A stretch of 64,000 nucleotides of DNA, taken from assembly GCF_001936475.1 (NCBI RefSeq), contig NZ_MSPQ01000006.1, positions 331,741 to 395,740 of the forward strand. Reading direction: 5' to 3'. The notes beneath the pieces are model-generated. The model was not told the DNA's origin, made no database searches, and saw only the letters and a list, made by a program, of their open reading frames with translations. Below, piece after piece: positions 1 through 9,600 of this stretch. The number at the start of each line of letters is the position of its first letter. Position 1 is the stretch's first letter. A program made the translations under genes and the position numbers. Source of the DNA: Algoriphagus marinus (GTDB lineage Bacteria; Bacteroidota; Bacteroidia; Cytophagales; Cyclobacteriaceae).

Positions 1-1
1 G

Positions 2-886
2 CTTCAAGTTCATTTGGAATATGGAACTGAAATTGCAAAATCAGTGATGGAGATCGCAAAAAAAGATGGGTATCTCCAACTTTCCACTTTGACTAGATAT
101 ACTCCTTCTCAAGGAGAAGGATTTTGGTACCCTACTCCCCCAGCTTATATCGCTGCAGTAGAGCCTGAGTGGAAAACCATCAAACCATTTTTTATTGAAG
201 ATTTAGCGGCATATAAACCTACCCCGATGGCTCCTTTCAATCTTACAGAAGGTAGCTCCTTTCATACACAATTGATGGAGGTATATACAGTAACTCAAGA
301 ATTAACTGAAGAACAAAAACTGATTGCGAATTTTTGGGATTGCAATCCATTTATGGTGGATTTCAGTGGACATATGGCCATAGGAATTAAGAAAATATCG
401 CCAGGTGGACATTGGATGGGAATTACGGGGATCGCAGCTGAGAAGCAGCAACTTTCATTTGCAGAGACTGCTTATGTCCACGCTTTGGTGGGGTTAACAC
501 TTCATGATGCATTTATTTCCTGCTGGCAAGCCAAATATGAAACAAATCGGATTCGACCTGAAACTGTCATTAATCAAAAGATGGATCAACGTTGGAGACC
601 ACTTTTGCAAACTCCGCCATTTCCAGAATACACCTCAGGTCACTCGGTAATCAGTCGAGCTTCTGCGATTGTGTTGACAGGCTATTTCGGGGATAATTTT
701 GAGTTTATCGACAGCTCCGAAACCTACTTTGGGCTTCCGGAAAGGCCATTCAAATCCTTTTTACTAGCTTCGGAAGAAGCAGCAATTTCCAGATTATATG
801 GAGGAATTCATTTTCGGGATGCTATTGACGAAGGTGTAAAACAGGGTGAGAAGATTGGGAAAATGATTTGGGAAAGAACTAAATAA
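2..886 (+). CDS. Vanadium-dependent haloperoxidase / PAP2-like protein (5' truncated by window edge)
   Basis: The C-terminal about 295 residues of a vanadium haloperoxidase / acid-phosphatase-fold protein. All three phosphate/vanadate-binding motifs are visible: K-x6-RP (KYETNRIRP, codons from 533), a TSGH version of the PSGH motif (632-643), and SR-x5-H-x2-D (SRLYGGIHFRD, 788-820). The frame is open to the first base, so the true start and probable signal peptide lie outside the window; the TTG at 14 is only the first possible start inside it. The family either oxidises halides with peroxide or acts as a phosphatase, and sequence alone does not decide which. TSGH in place of PSGH is a modest deviation. 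It converges with the FAD oxidoreductase at 933-2795. Confidence 0.85.
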   Translation, partial: LQVHLEYGTEIAKSVMEIAKKDGYLQLSTLTRYTPSQGEGFWYPTPPAYIAAVEPEWKTIKPFFIEDLAAYKPTPMAPFNLTEGSSFHTQLMEVYTVTQELTEEQKLIANFWDCNPFMVDFSGHMAIGIKKISPGGHWMGITGIAAEKQQLSFAETAYVHALVGLTLHDAFISCWQAKYETNRIRPETVINQKMDQRWRPLLQTPPFPEYTSGHSVISRASAIVLTGYFGDNFEFIDSSETYFGLPERPFKSFLLASEEAAISRLYGGIHFRDAIDEGVKQGEKIGKMIWERTK

Positions 887-887
887 A

Positions 888-915
888 TCAAATATTCAAC
901 TGGTTGATTTTTATT
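888..915 (+). terminator. Weak terminator-like hairpin after the haloperoxidase gene
   Basis: Directly after the stop codon, AATCAA pairs with TTGATT across a short loop, and the 3' arm continues into TTTTATT. An inner TCAAC/GTTGA pairing is also possible. The stem is short, so this is only a candidate. Confidence 0.3.
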
Positions 916-932
916 AAAATACTATCCAAAGC

Positions 933-2795
933 TTATTTAAACTCCCCTTCCCAATTCACTTCCACTTTAAAAGGATCAAGTAGCTCATCTACCAAAACGG
1001 CTACTTCCAGTCGATTCAGCTTTTTGTCAGTGGTAAATTGACCAGAAAGTCCAGCTCGACTATAAGCCTGCGCAATCTCCAATAGTGGTGTATTTGGTTT
1101 CACTTTTTCCAAAATCATCAGAAATCGCTCCCCTGTTAAGTAAGCTCCTGAAGAGCCCCAGAAATCTTTCAGTTCTGAATAGATCGGTCTTAGTCCATCG
1201 ACCAATTCATATTCCGAAACCAAGCGCTCTGGGTAAAACCAAGTCTGATTAGCCCATAAATACGGAACTCCTTCACCTTTCAGAATACCACTAACTCCGA
1301 TTTTTTGCACCGCCTGAAAATGTGGGTTTGAAGGATCCACATCAATAAATGGCATCAAAAAAGCACCTTGATTCAAAAGAGCTTGCTGAACGGATCTAAT
1401 GGAAACCTCCGCTGGAGTTTTATTAGTCATCAAAGAAACGCTAGCCAAAGTTCCTGCGGCTTGGCCTATTCCCAGGACCACGGGCTGAAGTCTCGAAGCT
1501 CCATTCACAATATTGGAAACGGATATACTTTTTTCTGCCAAGATCAATCCTTTATGATCTTTTGGCACCAACGCTCCTAGAGGTACATTGTAAGACGGCA
1601 CCCGGATTTTGATAAAATCAATGGCTGGAGCTTCCGGGTTCTTTTTATGATGGTGATCAATCGTATAATCTCCGACTATGGCTCCTGTGCGATAAAAGGG
1701 ATTTGGAGCGGTATAAGGATTTAACACATAAGGCAAGGTAAAATCCACCAAACCATAATATCGTCTGGATTCACGATGATACGGGATCATTGGTAGATCA
1801 TCTGCAGTTGGGTACTCTTCCTCAGCAAGGCCCAAATTTTTAAAACCTAATTCATGTTGAATGTAATAGACAAATCTAAGCGTAGCAGCTTTTGCGGCTT
1901 TCAAAGCTTCTTTTCGCTCTTCCCTATCCATTTCTACAATATTCAGGTAATAATCATTTCCACAATTAGGCCAGTTAATCATGTATTTGCCATTCGGCAA
2001 TTTCCCGTAATCCAGCATTTTGCCACAGTCCAGAGTAGGCGCATCATCTGTAGTGGGATCAGCATGGGCACAAGCGCAGGCAAATTCCGTAGGATCGTAA
2101 TTCGCAGGCTTTGGAATGGTCTTATCAGCGCCAACTCCATAATCCTGAAGTGTAGCCACAAAAGTCAAATCCTGAATAATATTATTTGCTTCTTCTGGAG
2201 CATAGACTTCACCAATTACATCGCGGGCATCCATTCCCAGTCGGTATTTCAACCCTTGGGCTGCAGCCACATCTCCAAGTTCTGTGGCATCGATCAAGAG
2301 TGTACTGGTCACGGCAACTTCTTTACCATCCTTCATAAAAGTGACAGTCCAAGTTCCCTCCTCATAAATCGCAGTCTTCCAAATACTTTCAAAGGAAATT
2401 TCAAGATTTGGTGTTTGGGAAGCTAATTTTTGTAGTAGTTCATTGGCTACCTTCGGTTCAAAAAGTGTGTTGCTGACCCAGCCAGTCGCCATATTTTTTG
2501 GACCTCCATAATATTCCTCCAAACCACGCTTAAACTCTCCATAAAAGCCTCCGGAAATCTTATCATTCCCATCAATAGCAGAAACTCCCGCTGCTGTCAA
2601 CATCCCTCCTAGCCAAGTACTCTCTTCTAGTATAAGCGTTTTGGTTCCAAGTCTTCCTGCTGAAATACCAGCTGAAGTTCCACTGGCTCCTCCACCCACG
2701 ACGATGAGATCATAACTTTGCTGTGCAAAGCTATCTAAGCAAAAAAGATTTATAAAGAGAAAAGCAACTAGAACTATAATGGGTTGATTTTTCAT
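933..2795 (-). CDS. Secreted FAD-dependent oxidoreductase with C-terminal SLH-like repeats
   Basis: 620 aa with an N-terminal signal peptide (residues 1-24, ending SFAQ). A Rossmann FAD-binding motif VVGGGASG lies at 32-39, and the E at about 57-58 can bind the ribose. The body matches the FAD_oxidored family (PF12831-like) often found in Bacteroidota glycan loci. The last about 140 residues are unusual. They hold two segments resembling S-layer homology repeats (FIDVDPSNPHFQAVQ..., later LNRLEVAVLVDEL). The gene is last in a minus-strand locus after susC, susD, GH18 and a ROK kinase, with a 120-base gap carrying a dispersed repeat, so it may be transcribed separately. The substrate is unknown; oxidation of a sugar or glycan-derived product is an inference from context. 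Confidence 0.85.
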   Translation of the reverse strand: MKNQPIIVLVAFLFINLFCLDSFAQQSYDLIVVGGGASGTSAGISAGRLGTKTLILEESTWLGGMLTAAGVSAIDGNDKISGGFYGEFKRGLEEYYGGPKNMATGWVSNTLFEPKVANELLQKLASQTPNLEISFESIWKTAIYEEGTWTVTFMKDGKEVAVTSTLLIDATELGDVAAAQGLKYRLGMDARDVIGEVYAPEEANNIIQDLTFVATLQDYGVGADKTIPKPANYDPTEFACACAHADPTTDDAPTLDCGKMLDYGKLPNGKYMINWPNCGNDYYLNIVEMDREERKEALKAAKAATLRFVYYIQHELGFKNLGLAEEEYPTADDLPMIPYHRESRRYYGLVDFTLPYVLNPYTAPNPFYRTGAIVGDYTIDHHHKKNPEAPAIDFIKIRVPSYNVPLGALVPKDHKGLILAEKSISVSNIVNGASRLQPVVLGIGQAAGTLASVSLMTNKTPAEVSIRSVQQALLNQGAFLMPFIDVDPSNPHFQAVQKIGVSGILKGEGVPYLWANQTWFYPERLVSEYELVDGLRPIYSELKDFWGSSGAYLTGERFLMILEKVKPNTPLLEIAQAYSRAGLSGQFTTDKKLNRLEVAVLVDELLDPFKVEVNWEGEFK

Positions 2796-2853
2796 TTATT
2801 TATAAGTGGTTTTTATTGGCCATATGCCAGCCTGGATAACACTATTCGGAAGG

Positions 2854-2916
2854 GGAATCTCGCATGGTAAATAAACGTCTCTGTTATTGACTGCTTAGTG
2901 ATGCTCGATTTCATAG
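2854..2916 (-). repeat. Dispersed repeat, copy 1 (GGAATCTCGCATGG ... CTCGATTTCATAG)
   Basis: Box A GGAATCTCGCATGG at 2854-2867 and box B CTCGATTTCATAG at 2904-2916, separated by a variable stretch. The same two boxes recur at 18482-18541 and 46679-46772. A related GGCCATATGCC segment lies just to the left (2819-2829). Read on the minus strand, the element starts ATGAAATCGAG and ends about 30-60 bases upstream of the next gene start (2795). It abuts the stop codon of the ROK gene (2918). Confidence 0.75.
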
Positions 2917-2917
2917 T

Positions 2918-3766
2918 TTATGATTTAATAAAGGGTTGGCAAGCACCAATAAGTGCAGCTTGCTCACCCAAAGTTGAAATTGCAATCTTTACAGAACAGC
3001 CATTTTGAGAAAGGTATTGGTTAATGGCCGGTAAAAACAACTGATGAAGTAGCGCTATTTTTCCACCCAAAATAACTGCTTCGGATTGCAGTCTGATCAG
3101 ATAAGGGTACAGAAATTCCCCCAGTGTTTTTCCAAAAATCTCAAAGAGAATAGCGGCTTTGTCTAAATGCAAATCAACCAAGTCTTTAACACCTGAAACG
3201 TTCAAGTTAAACTGCTTTTTAGCTTCTCGGACAAACCAGTTTGTCCCCAAATAGTCCTCTGCAGTTCCATCCCGAAAGGGTGCCGTCCAAAGCTTTGCAT
3301 CTTTGACCACATCCTCCACTTTGATCGCCGAACCAAGTCCAGTGCCGAGTGTAATTCCTATGGAATTCCGGAAGCTTTTTCCTGAACCTACCAGACTTTC
3401 CCCTAAAAGAAAAGCCTCTGCATCATTTGTGAATTGAATCTGATTTGAAGCGATTCCCAGCGACTGTGCGAGTAGATTTTTGACAGAAAGTTTGTAAAGT
3501 GCTTTCATTTTCCCTTGATCCTGAATCAGAGATATTCCAGCTGGATAATCATAGGGACCTGGCATTGCTATTCCTAACTGATAGTTTTCTGCACCTTTAG
3601 CAGTTGCCTGAATTACAGCAGCCCAAGTTGAAATTAAGTCTTCGGCAGAAGCTGAGGTGTCTACAGATGATTCTGCTACATCATACAGACCTAGCTTCCC
3701 TACCTCTAAATTTATGGAAGCTGCTGAAATATGAGATCCGCCAATATCTACCCCAATAAGTTTCAT
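2918..3766 (-). CDS. ROK family sugar kinase (glucokinase / N-acetylglucosamine kinase-like)
   Basis: 282 aa with the ROK/ASKHA signatures: VDIGGSHISAA (N-terminal phosphate loop), GIAMPGPYD, and GITLGTGLGSAI (phosphate 2). I start it at the ATG at 3764-3766; an in-frame TTG two codons upstream is less likely. The classical ROK zinc motif CxCGxxGC is not visible, so this is a short, non-canonical ROK kinase. It follows the GH18 enzyme by 23 bases and is probably co-transcribed. Phosphorylation of a monosaccharide (glucose or GlcNAc) released by the upstream glycosidase is an inference from the locus. Confidence 0.85.
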   Translation of the reverse strand: MKLIGVDIGGSHISAASINLEVGKLGLYDVAESSVDTSASAEDLISTWAAVIQATAKGAENYQLGIAMPGPYDYPAGISLIQDQGKMKALYKLSVKNLLAQSLGIASNQIQFTNDAEAFLLGESLVGSGKSFRNSIGITLGTGLGSAIKVEDVVKDAKLWTAPFRDGTAEDYLGTNWFVREAKKQFNLNVSGVKDLVDLHLDKAAILFEIFGKTLGEFLYPYLIRLQSEAVILGGKIALLHQLFLPAINQYLSQNGCSVKIAISTLGEQAALIGACQPFIKS

Positions 3767-3789
3767 GTACAAAATTGAAAATAAAGAAT

Positions 3790-4944
3790 TTACCTTTTGA
3801 GCTTAAAATCTTCCAAAGGTCTTTTAATATTGATGTCAATGGCATCCAGTAATGATCCAGAAGGATCTTCTGAAAGCTCCCAAAACATCACTCCTGCAAG
3901 TTGCTCTTTTTTCATAAAATAGATCTTATGCTCTATTGATCTTCGGCTTTCGAAAGTCACCCATTCCCGATTTTCTTCCGAATACAAAAAAGCATTTTCC
4001 GAACCGGTATCCCACCATTCTCGATAGGATGGATTACTTTGCAATTCGTAGATTTTATCCTGAGAAAGCCCCTGGTCAAAAGTTCCAGATTGGTTAAGTC
4101 CATTATTTTCTGGGCCTACATTTTTCCAACGCTTTCCATAAAATGGGATTCCTATCACAATTTTTTCTCGAGGAATACCAAATTCGATATGATCCATTAC
4201 TGCAGATTGCACTGATCTATTTCGTTTAGACGCCGGTATTAATTCTGGGTTTCCCTTGTACAAATTAGCATGATGACCTGTGGTATCATCACCTGCACCA
4301 AAAAGATCATAGCTCATGATATTGATTAAGTCCAAATACTGTTGTGCAGTACGAAGGTCATTTACTTCCAGGTATTTCCGAAAGCCTCCAGTAGCAATGG
4401 TTGATAGATAGCGCTTGTTATCAATTGCTCCGAGTGAGTCCAAAGCCTCTCGGAAGCTTTTTAGCATGGCTACAAAATTTTTCTTATCAATATCTCTGAC
4501 GACATTATTATCGCCTTGTAGTGCTGGATATTCCCAATCAAAGTCAAGCCCATCTAAACGGTGCTTAATTAAAAAATCTATCCCAGAAGCTGTTAATTTT
4601 TTACGACTTTCTTCTGTCAAAGCTGCATCAGAGAAGCCTTTTGACCAAGTCCATCCTCCAATCGAAACCAATACTTTAAGATCTGGATTCCGAGATTTGA
4701 GTGAATGAAGTTTCAAAAAATTCAAACTATCCCGCTCTTCCTGCCCATCACCGGAGCAAACAATTCCATCTACCACATTAGCAAATGCATAGTTTATATG
4801 AGTTAGTTTTTCTGCAGGGATCTTGTCGGGTTCAACACCTTTCCAACCAGCAATGTATCCGATGACAACCTTATCTGGATTTGATTGGGCAAAATTTTCT
4901 TGAAAAAGAAATAGAAAAAGGAAGCTCAAAACATAGTTTTTCAT
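3790..4944 (-). CDS. GH18 family glycoside hydrolase (chitinase-like), secreted
   Basis: 384 aa. The signal peptide is residues 1-20 (ends NFAQ). GH18 hallmarks are VLVSIGGW at 91-98 and DGLDFDWEYP at 131-140, which holds the DxxDxDxE catalytic signature with E138 as the acid/base. GH18 enzymes cleave beta-1,4 GlcNAc linkages in chitin or N-glycans with substrate assistance. The single compact domain fits chitinase class II size, and no carbohydrate-binding module is visible. It lies 92 bases downstream of susD, separated by an intercistronic hairpin, and 23 bases upstream of a ROK kinase. This suggests uptake and breakdown of a GlcNAc-containing glycan. Confidence 0.92.
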   Translation of the reverse strand: MKNYVLSFLFLFLFQENFAQSNPDKVVIGYIAGWKGVEPDKIPAEKLTHINYAFANVVDGIVCSGDGQEERDSLNFLKLHSLKSRNPDLKVLVSIGGWTWSKGFSDAALTEESRKKLTASGIDFLIKHRLDGLDFDWEYPALQGDNNVVRDIDKKNFVAMLKSFREALDSLGAIDNKRYLSTIATGGFRKYLEVNDLRTAQQYLDLINIMSYDLFGAGDDTTGHHANLYKGNPELIPASKRNRSVQSAVMDHIEFGIPREKIVIGIPFYGKRWKNVGPENNGLNQSGTFDQGLSQDKIYELQSNPSYREWWDTGSENAFLYSEENREWVTFESRRSIEHKIYFMKKEQLAGVMFWELSEDPSGSLLDAIDINIKRPLEDFKLKR

Positions 4945-4968
4945 AGCGTAAGGTTCTTGATAAATAAA

Positions 4969-5000
4969 GATAGAGGCCCGGAAAATCCAGAACCTCTATC
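4969..5000 (-). terminator. Intercistronic hairpin between susD and GH18 gene
   Basis: GATAGAGG (4969-4976) pairs with CCTCTATC (4993-5000), with further inner pairing. On the minus strand it is followed by TTTATTTATC. It lies after susD and before the GH18 start, so it probably works as a partial terminator or 3' stabiliser that keeps susCD expression above that of the downstream enzymes. Confidence 0.5.
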
Positions 5001-5035
5001 ATAAATTTGGTTAATAATTTAGAATATAAGGCAAA

Positions 5036-6601
5036 TTAATTGCCTCCGTCCCACCAAACTTTAGTAGCAAATAGATCGCCACCCATTCTGGAAACTGCAG
5101 CCTGATAATTTTCAGGATTTGCTCCAATTTCAGACTCCCAATATCTCAATCGTCTTGGAATGAAATTACCTTCCTCTGCATTTGGATCTTGAGTTGGAGT
5201 CAGCGCTGGAAATCCAGTTCTTCTCCAGTTAGACCAAGACTCGATATCATTCAAGTAAGTCGCTGCCCAATATTCCTCACCAATCAATCTCAATTTATCA
5301 GCATTAGTTGCTGCGTCAAATCCACGACCAGCAACATACGTCTGAATTTCAGGACCTGTTCGTGCAAAAGATGGATCAAAAATAACCCATGATGAAATTG
5401 CTGCGGTAACTCCGTTATTAAAGTGAGTGGATGGGTTGCTAGAAATCCAACCTTTAACTGCAGCCTCTGCTCGCATCAATTCTACCTCTGCATATGAAAT
5501 CAAATAATATGGATCTTCCCAATCTAAATACTTTAGATTAAGCATAGAGAAGTTTTGCTGCACGGTAGTAAAACCATCTAATGTACCAGGAGGCACCGCT
5601 CCTACCAAATTGGTTGAATTATAGCCATTTGGAAGACCAATTTGTTTTTCAGGATCAGTAATCCAAGTGGATGCATCGTCCGGATTTCCAACACCTCCGG
5701 TGACAATCATCATTCGAGGATCTTTATTGGCTTTCATCCAATTCAAGAAAGTTCCAGAAATCTTGCAATCTCTAGAGTACTTATAAGTATTCCAATAGCC
5801 ATCATTCAGGCCGTTTCGGTTCACACCTTGTGGTCCCGGGGCATAGTGAATAAATGCAATGTCATCATTGCTGGTAAATGCTCCACTGGTATTTGCCTCA
5901 GTAAACACAGACTGCGCAGTCGACGGGTCGACATTACTCATTCGCATTGCCATTCTCATCAAAAGCGAATTAGTAAACTTCTTCCACTTATCAATATTGC
6001 CACCATACAGGAAATCTTGGTTACCCAAAGCCCCACCTGAGGCAGAAAATTTATCCCTGGCTGCTTTCAAATCGGCAATCATCAGAGAATACACCTCTTG
6101 CTGAGACTGATAAGTAGGAAACCAATTCGCCTCAGATTCCAAACCATATCCAGCCTGTGTATATGGAATATCTCCATATATATCAGTCATTCTCAGCAAA
6201 TCAAAAACCCGAAGCACGGTAGCCGCAGCATTTAGATTAGCTTGAGTTGGATCATCCGCTGTTTTAGTGATTACATGCGAAAATAAACGGATCACATCTG
6301 TGAAGTGTCTTTCCATGTAAGCGCCACTATACTGAGCACTGTAGAAGTACTTATCTCCACTAAAATACCCTGCAGTTGATGCAGTATGTTGAATCATTGT
6401 TGCTGCATAAAGCATGTTTGCTCTGGTATTTTCATATTCTCCACCGATTCTCAATGTACCTAGGGAGAATAGATAACGCATATCGATATCCTCAACTGCG
6501 TTTTCATTTATATTGAGGTCCAATAAATCTTGCTCATTACAAGATGTGCCAAGGAGGATTGCTCCAAGCAAAAGACCGGTTATTTTATTTCTTAGTCTCA
6601 T
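5036..6601 (-). CDS. SusD/RagB-like outer-membrane nutrient-binding lipoprotein (SusD-like_2 type)
   Basis: 521 aa. A lipoprotein signal peptide ends in LLGTSC (Cys21), followed by an acidic stretch typical of surface-exposed Bacteroidota lipoproteins. The tetratricopeptide-like body and features such as LLRMTDIYGDIPYTQA and PYYLISYAEVELMRAEAAVKGW match the SusD/RagB family, most like the SusD-like_2 group. SusD caps the SusC channel and binds glycan at the surface. It sits 31 bases downstream of susC and is probably co-transcribed with it. Ligand identity cannot be read from the sequence; the neighbouring GH18 suggests an amino-sugar glycan. Confidence 0.93.
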   Translation of the reverse strand: MRLRNKITGLLLGAILLGTSCNEQDLLDLNINENAVEDIDMRYLFSLGTLRIGGEYENTRANMLYAATMIQHTASTAGYFSGDKYFYSAQYSGAYMERHFTDVIRLFSHVITKTADDPTQANLNAAATVLRVFDLLRMTDIYGDIPYTQAGYGLESEANWFPTYQSQQEVYSLMIADLKAARDKFSASGGALGNQDFLYGGNIDKWKKFTNSLLMRMAMRMSNVDPSTAQSVFTEANTSGAFTSNDDIAFIHYAPGPQGVNRNGLNDGYWNTYKYSRDCKISGTFLNWMKANKDPRMMIVTGGVGNPDDASTWITDPEKQIGLPNGYNSTNLVGAVPPGTLDGFTTVQQNFSMLNLKYLDWEDPYYLISYAEVELMRAEAAVKGWISSNPSTHFNNGVTAAISSWVIFDPSFARTGPEIQTYVAGRGFDAATNADKLRLIGEEYWAATYLNDIESWSNWRRTGFPALTPTQDPNAEEGNFIPRRLRYWESEIGANPENYQAAVSRMGGDLFATKVWWDGGN

Positions 6602-6632
6602 AGTTTCGTTTTTTTAGGTTAAACCTTCGGTC

Positions 6633-9600
6633 TTAGAAGTTAGCAGATAGATTAAATCCAATACTTCTGTTCGCAGGAACTGAGAAAAACTCTAAGCCTT
6701 GAGAGTTACCAGATGTAGTATAAGCAGCTTCAGGATCAAGATTTGGCACATTAGACCAAAGGATCGCAAGATTTCTACCCACCACAGAAAGTGAAAGTGA
6801 CTGGAATGGAGTCTTTTCCAAGAACTTTTTGGTGAAAGTATATCCAAAAGAGAACTCACGAAGTTTTCCAAAAGAGGCATCATAAACTACATTCTCTGAC
6901 ACCTGTGCGTAGCGCTGCCAATAGTTATCGATAAGGTACCTAGTAGGATCAGAAGGGTTTGCAGGAATAGTCCAAGTACCAGGAGCTCCTTCCGGCGTCA
7001 CACCAGTTACAGTCAAGCTACCATCTCTTCCAACCAAAGTATTTTTATGAAGACCATTTTGGTAAGCAAAATAGTTTGTTCCAGACATCATTGATCCACC
7101 TGCTCTAAAATCAACCAAGAACATCATTCTGAAACCTTTGAAAGAGAACGTGTTGGTTATACCACCAGAAACAGGGTGACGACCTTCCGCAATTGTCTCA
7201 TAACCAGCAGTTGTTACTGGGAATCCATTTGCGTCATAAACAGGCTGACCATTGATTTGTTGTTGTTTGAAACCGGTAATCATACCAAGTGGCTCCCCCA
7301 CAATATGACGGATTCGCTCTCTTCTTACTCTAGATTCATCCAAGTTGATAAACTCGATAGGATCACCAGCTGCATTCGTTCCAAGGCTTAAAACCTCTGA
7401 GATATTTCTGGCATAATTAAAAGAGATATCCCAACGGAAATCACCAATGATTGGAGTAACATTTAAAAGGACTTCTATACCCCGGTTTTCTAGCTCACCG
7501 ATGTTCACTGTTGTAGAACCAAATCCAGAAGTAGCTGAGATACCAGTATTCAAGATGTCATCAGAAGTTCTTCGCTTGTAATAAGCCAGATCCAAACCAA
7601 TTCTATTTTCCATAAATCTGATATCTGTACCAATCTCCCACTCAGAGGAAAGATAAGGACCCAAATTAGCATTAGGAATAGAACCGTTATTGATCTGTCC
7701 AAGGCTAGCTCCACCAATATGTCCTGCTCCAACTAAACCATAAGTAAGGTTCAGCGCATAAGGATTTGGTCCGCCACCACCTACTTGAGCCCAACCACCT
7801 CTTAATTTCACGAAAGTGAAGAAATCAGGCATCTTGATCATATCAGAGATCACCGCACTCATACCAACAGAAGGGTAGAAAATTTTGCTGTTTTCAGGCG
7901 CAAGCGTGGAGAATTGATCTTGACGGCCAGTAAGATTCAAGAAGATCATATTTTTGTAACCTACGTTCGCCGCACCATAAATAGAGTTGATTCCAAACTC
8001 AGAGAATCCATAGCCAAATGACGGAGCTGCCACGTTAGTCACACTATGGAAGTAAGGAACTACAAGGTCGTTTCCTCCACCATTTTTACTTTCATCCGTT
8101 CTTCTCAGTTGGTTTCCACCTAAGAATCCATCTACATCAAAATCACCAAAAGTTTTGTTGAAACCGATCATGATATCAGCATTGTTTTCTCGAAGTGTAC
8201 GAGAGGAGGTATTAAAACTACCTCTAGGCTTAAATGCCGTACCGTATCCTTCATATCCATCTTCTGCTCTGATCTGAAAGTCAGTTCCATATCGACCTTG
8301 TACATACAACCAGTCAGTGATATCATATCTCAGTGACATATTTCCAAATACTCGATCAGTCACATCAGTTCTTCCCCACTGATAAGCTGCCCAATAAGGG
8401 TTAGTCTGGAATACGTTTCCTTGATATCTCAGCTCAGTTCCATCAGGATTTGCTCCCAATTTATTTGGATCTCCTTTTATTACATCCAAAGGAATATTCC
8501 CCGGCTTCACTACCATTGAGAAGTTGGCATTTCCAGGTGAGTCAGAAAGTCTTGGTCTATTTGAAGCTTCTTGCTTTGAATATTGACCAGAAACTGCTAG
8601 TGTGAATTTACCCTGCTTACTGTTGACATTGATGCTGGCTACATTTCTATCAAAACCAGCATTTGGAAGGACATCATCATTTGTCAAGTTTGAGAATGAG
8701 AATCTATAGCTCGTACTTTCACTTCCTCCAAATAAAGCCACCGAGTTGTTCCAAGTGCTTCCTTGGCGGTAGAAATCATTGAAGTCCTCACCTAAGAAAG
8801 AATATGGACGCTGTTGTCCATCAAACTGAATTGCATTAGCTCCATCATAAACACCTCCCCAACCATTGGTTGAAGTATTCAATGCTTCATCCTGAGTTCC
8901 AGGCTTTCTACCATCTTGACCAGGACCATAAGTTCTTTGGAAATCTGTACGATCCACTACTTGATCAAAAGTAAAGTTGGAGTTTACAGCAACACCTACT
9001 CCTTTTCTGCTTGTACCTTTCTTGGTAGTGATTAGAATAACACCGTTTGCCGCTCTTGCTCCATAAAGGGCTGCTGCAGTATTTCCTTTCAAAACAGAAA
9101 TACTTTCAATGTCATCCGCATTAATGGAAGACAGACCATCACCGGCATCATTTCCACCCCACATTCCTGCATTACCAAGATTACCTGATTCGATAGGCAC
9201 ACCATTGACTACATAAAGCGGTTGATCTGCACCAGTCAAGGAAGAACCACCTCGAATGACTACCCGAGTAGATCCTGCAGCACCAGTAGACGGAGGAGTC
9301 ACATTTACACCGGCAACCTTACCAGTCAATGCATTTCCAACGTTGACTGCTCTAGATTCTGTGAATTTATCTCCAGAGAGTTGAGTCACTGAGTATCCGA
9401 GAGATTTCTTATCTCTTTGCATACCAAAAGAAGTCACAACCACTTCAGAAAGCTCATTCGCATCCTCAGCAAGAATAACATTTAACTCGGTAAGATTTCC
9501 AACAGTAAATTCCTGTGCTGCAAATCCAATAAACGAAAACACTAGCACTGAACTAGAGCTTACCGTAATAGAATACTCACCATCCACATTAGTGGTGGTA

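Noticed and set aside
1854..2426. 190-codon plus-strand frame opposite the FAD oxidoreductase
   Set aside because: It is antisense to a well-supported coding region and shows no domain or signal sequence of its own.
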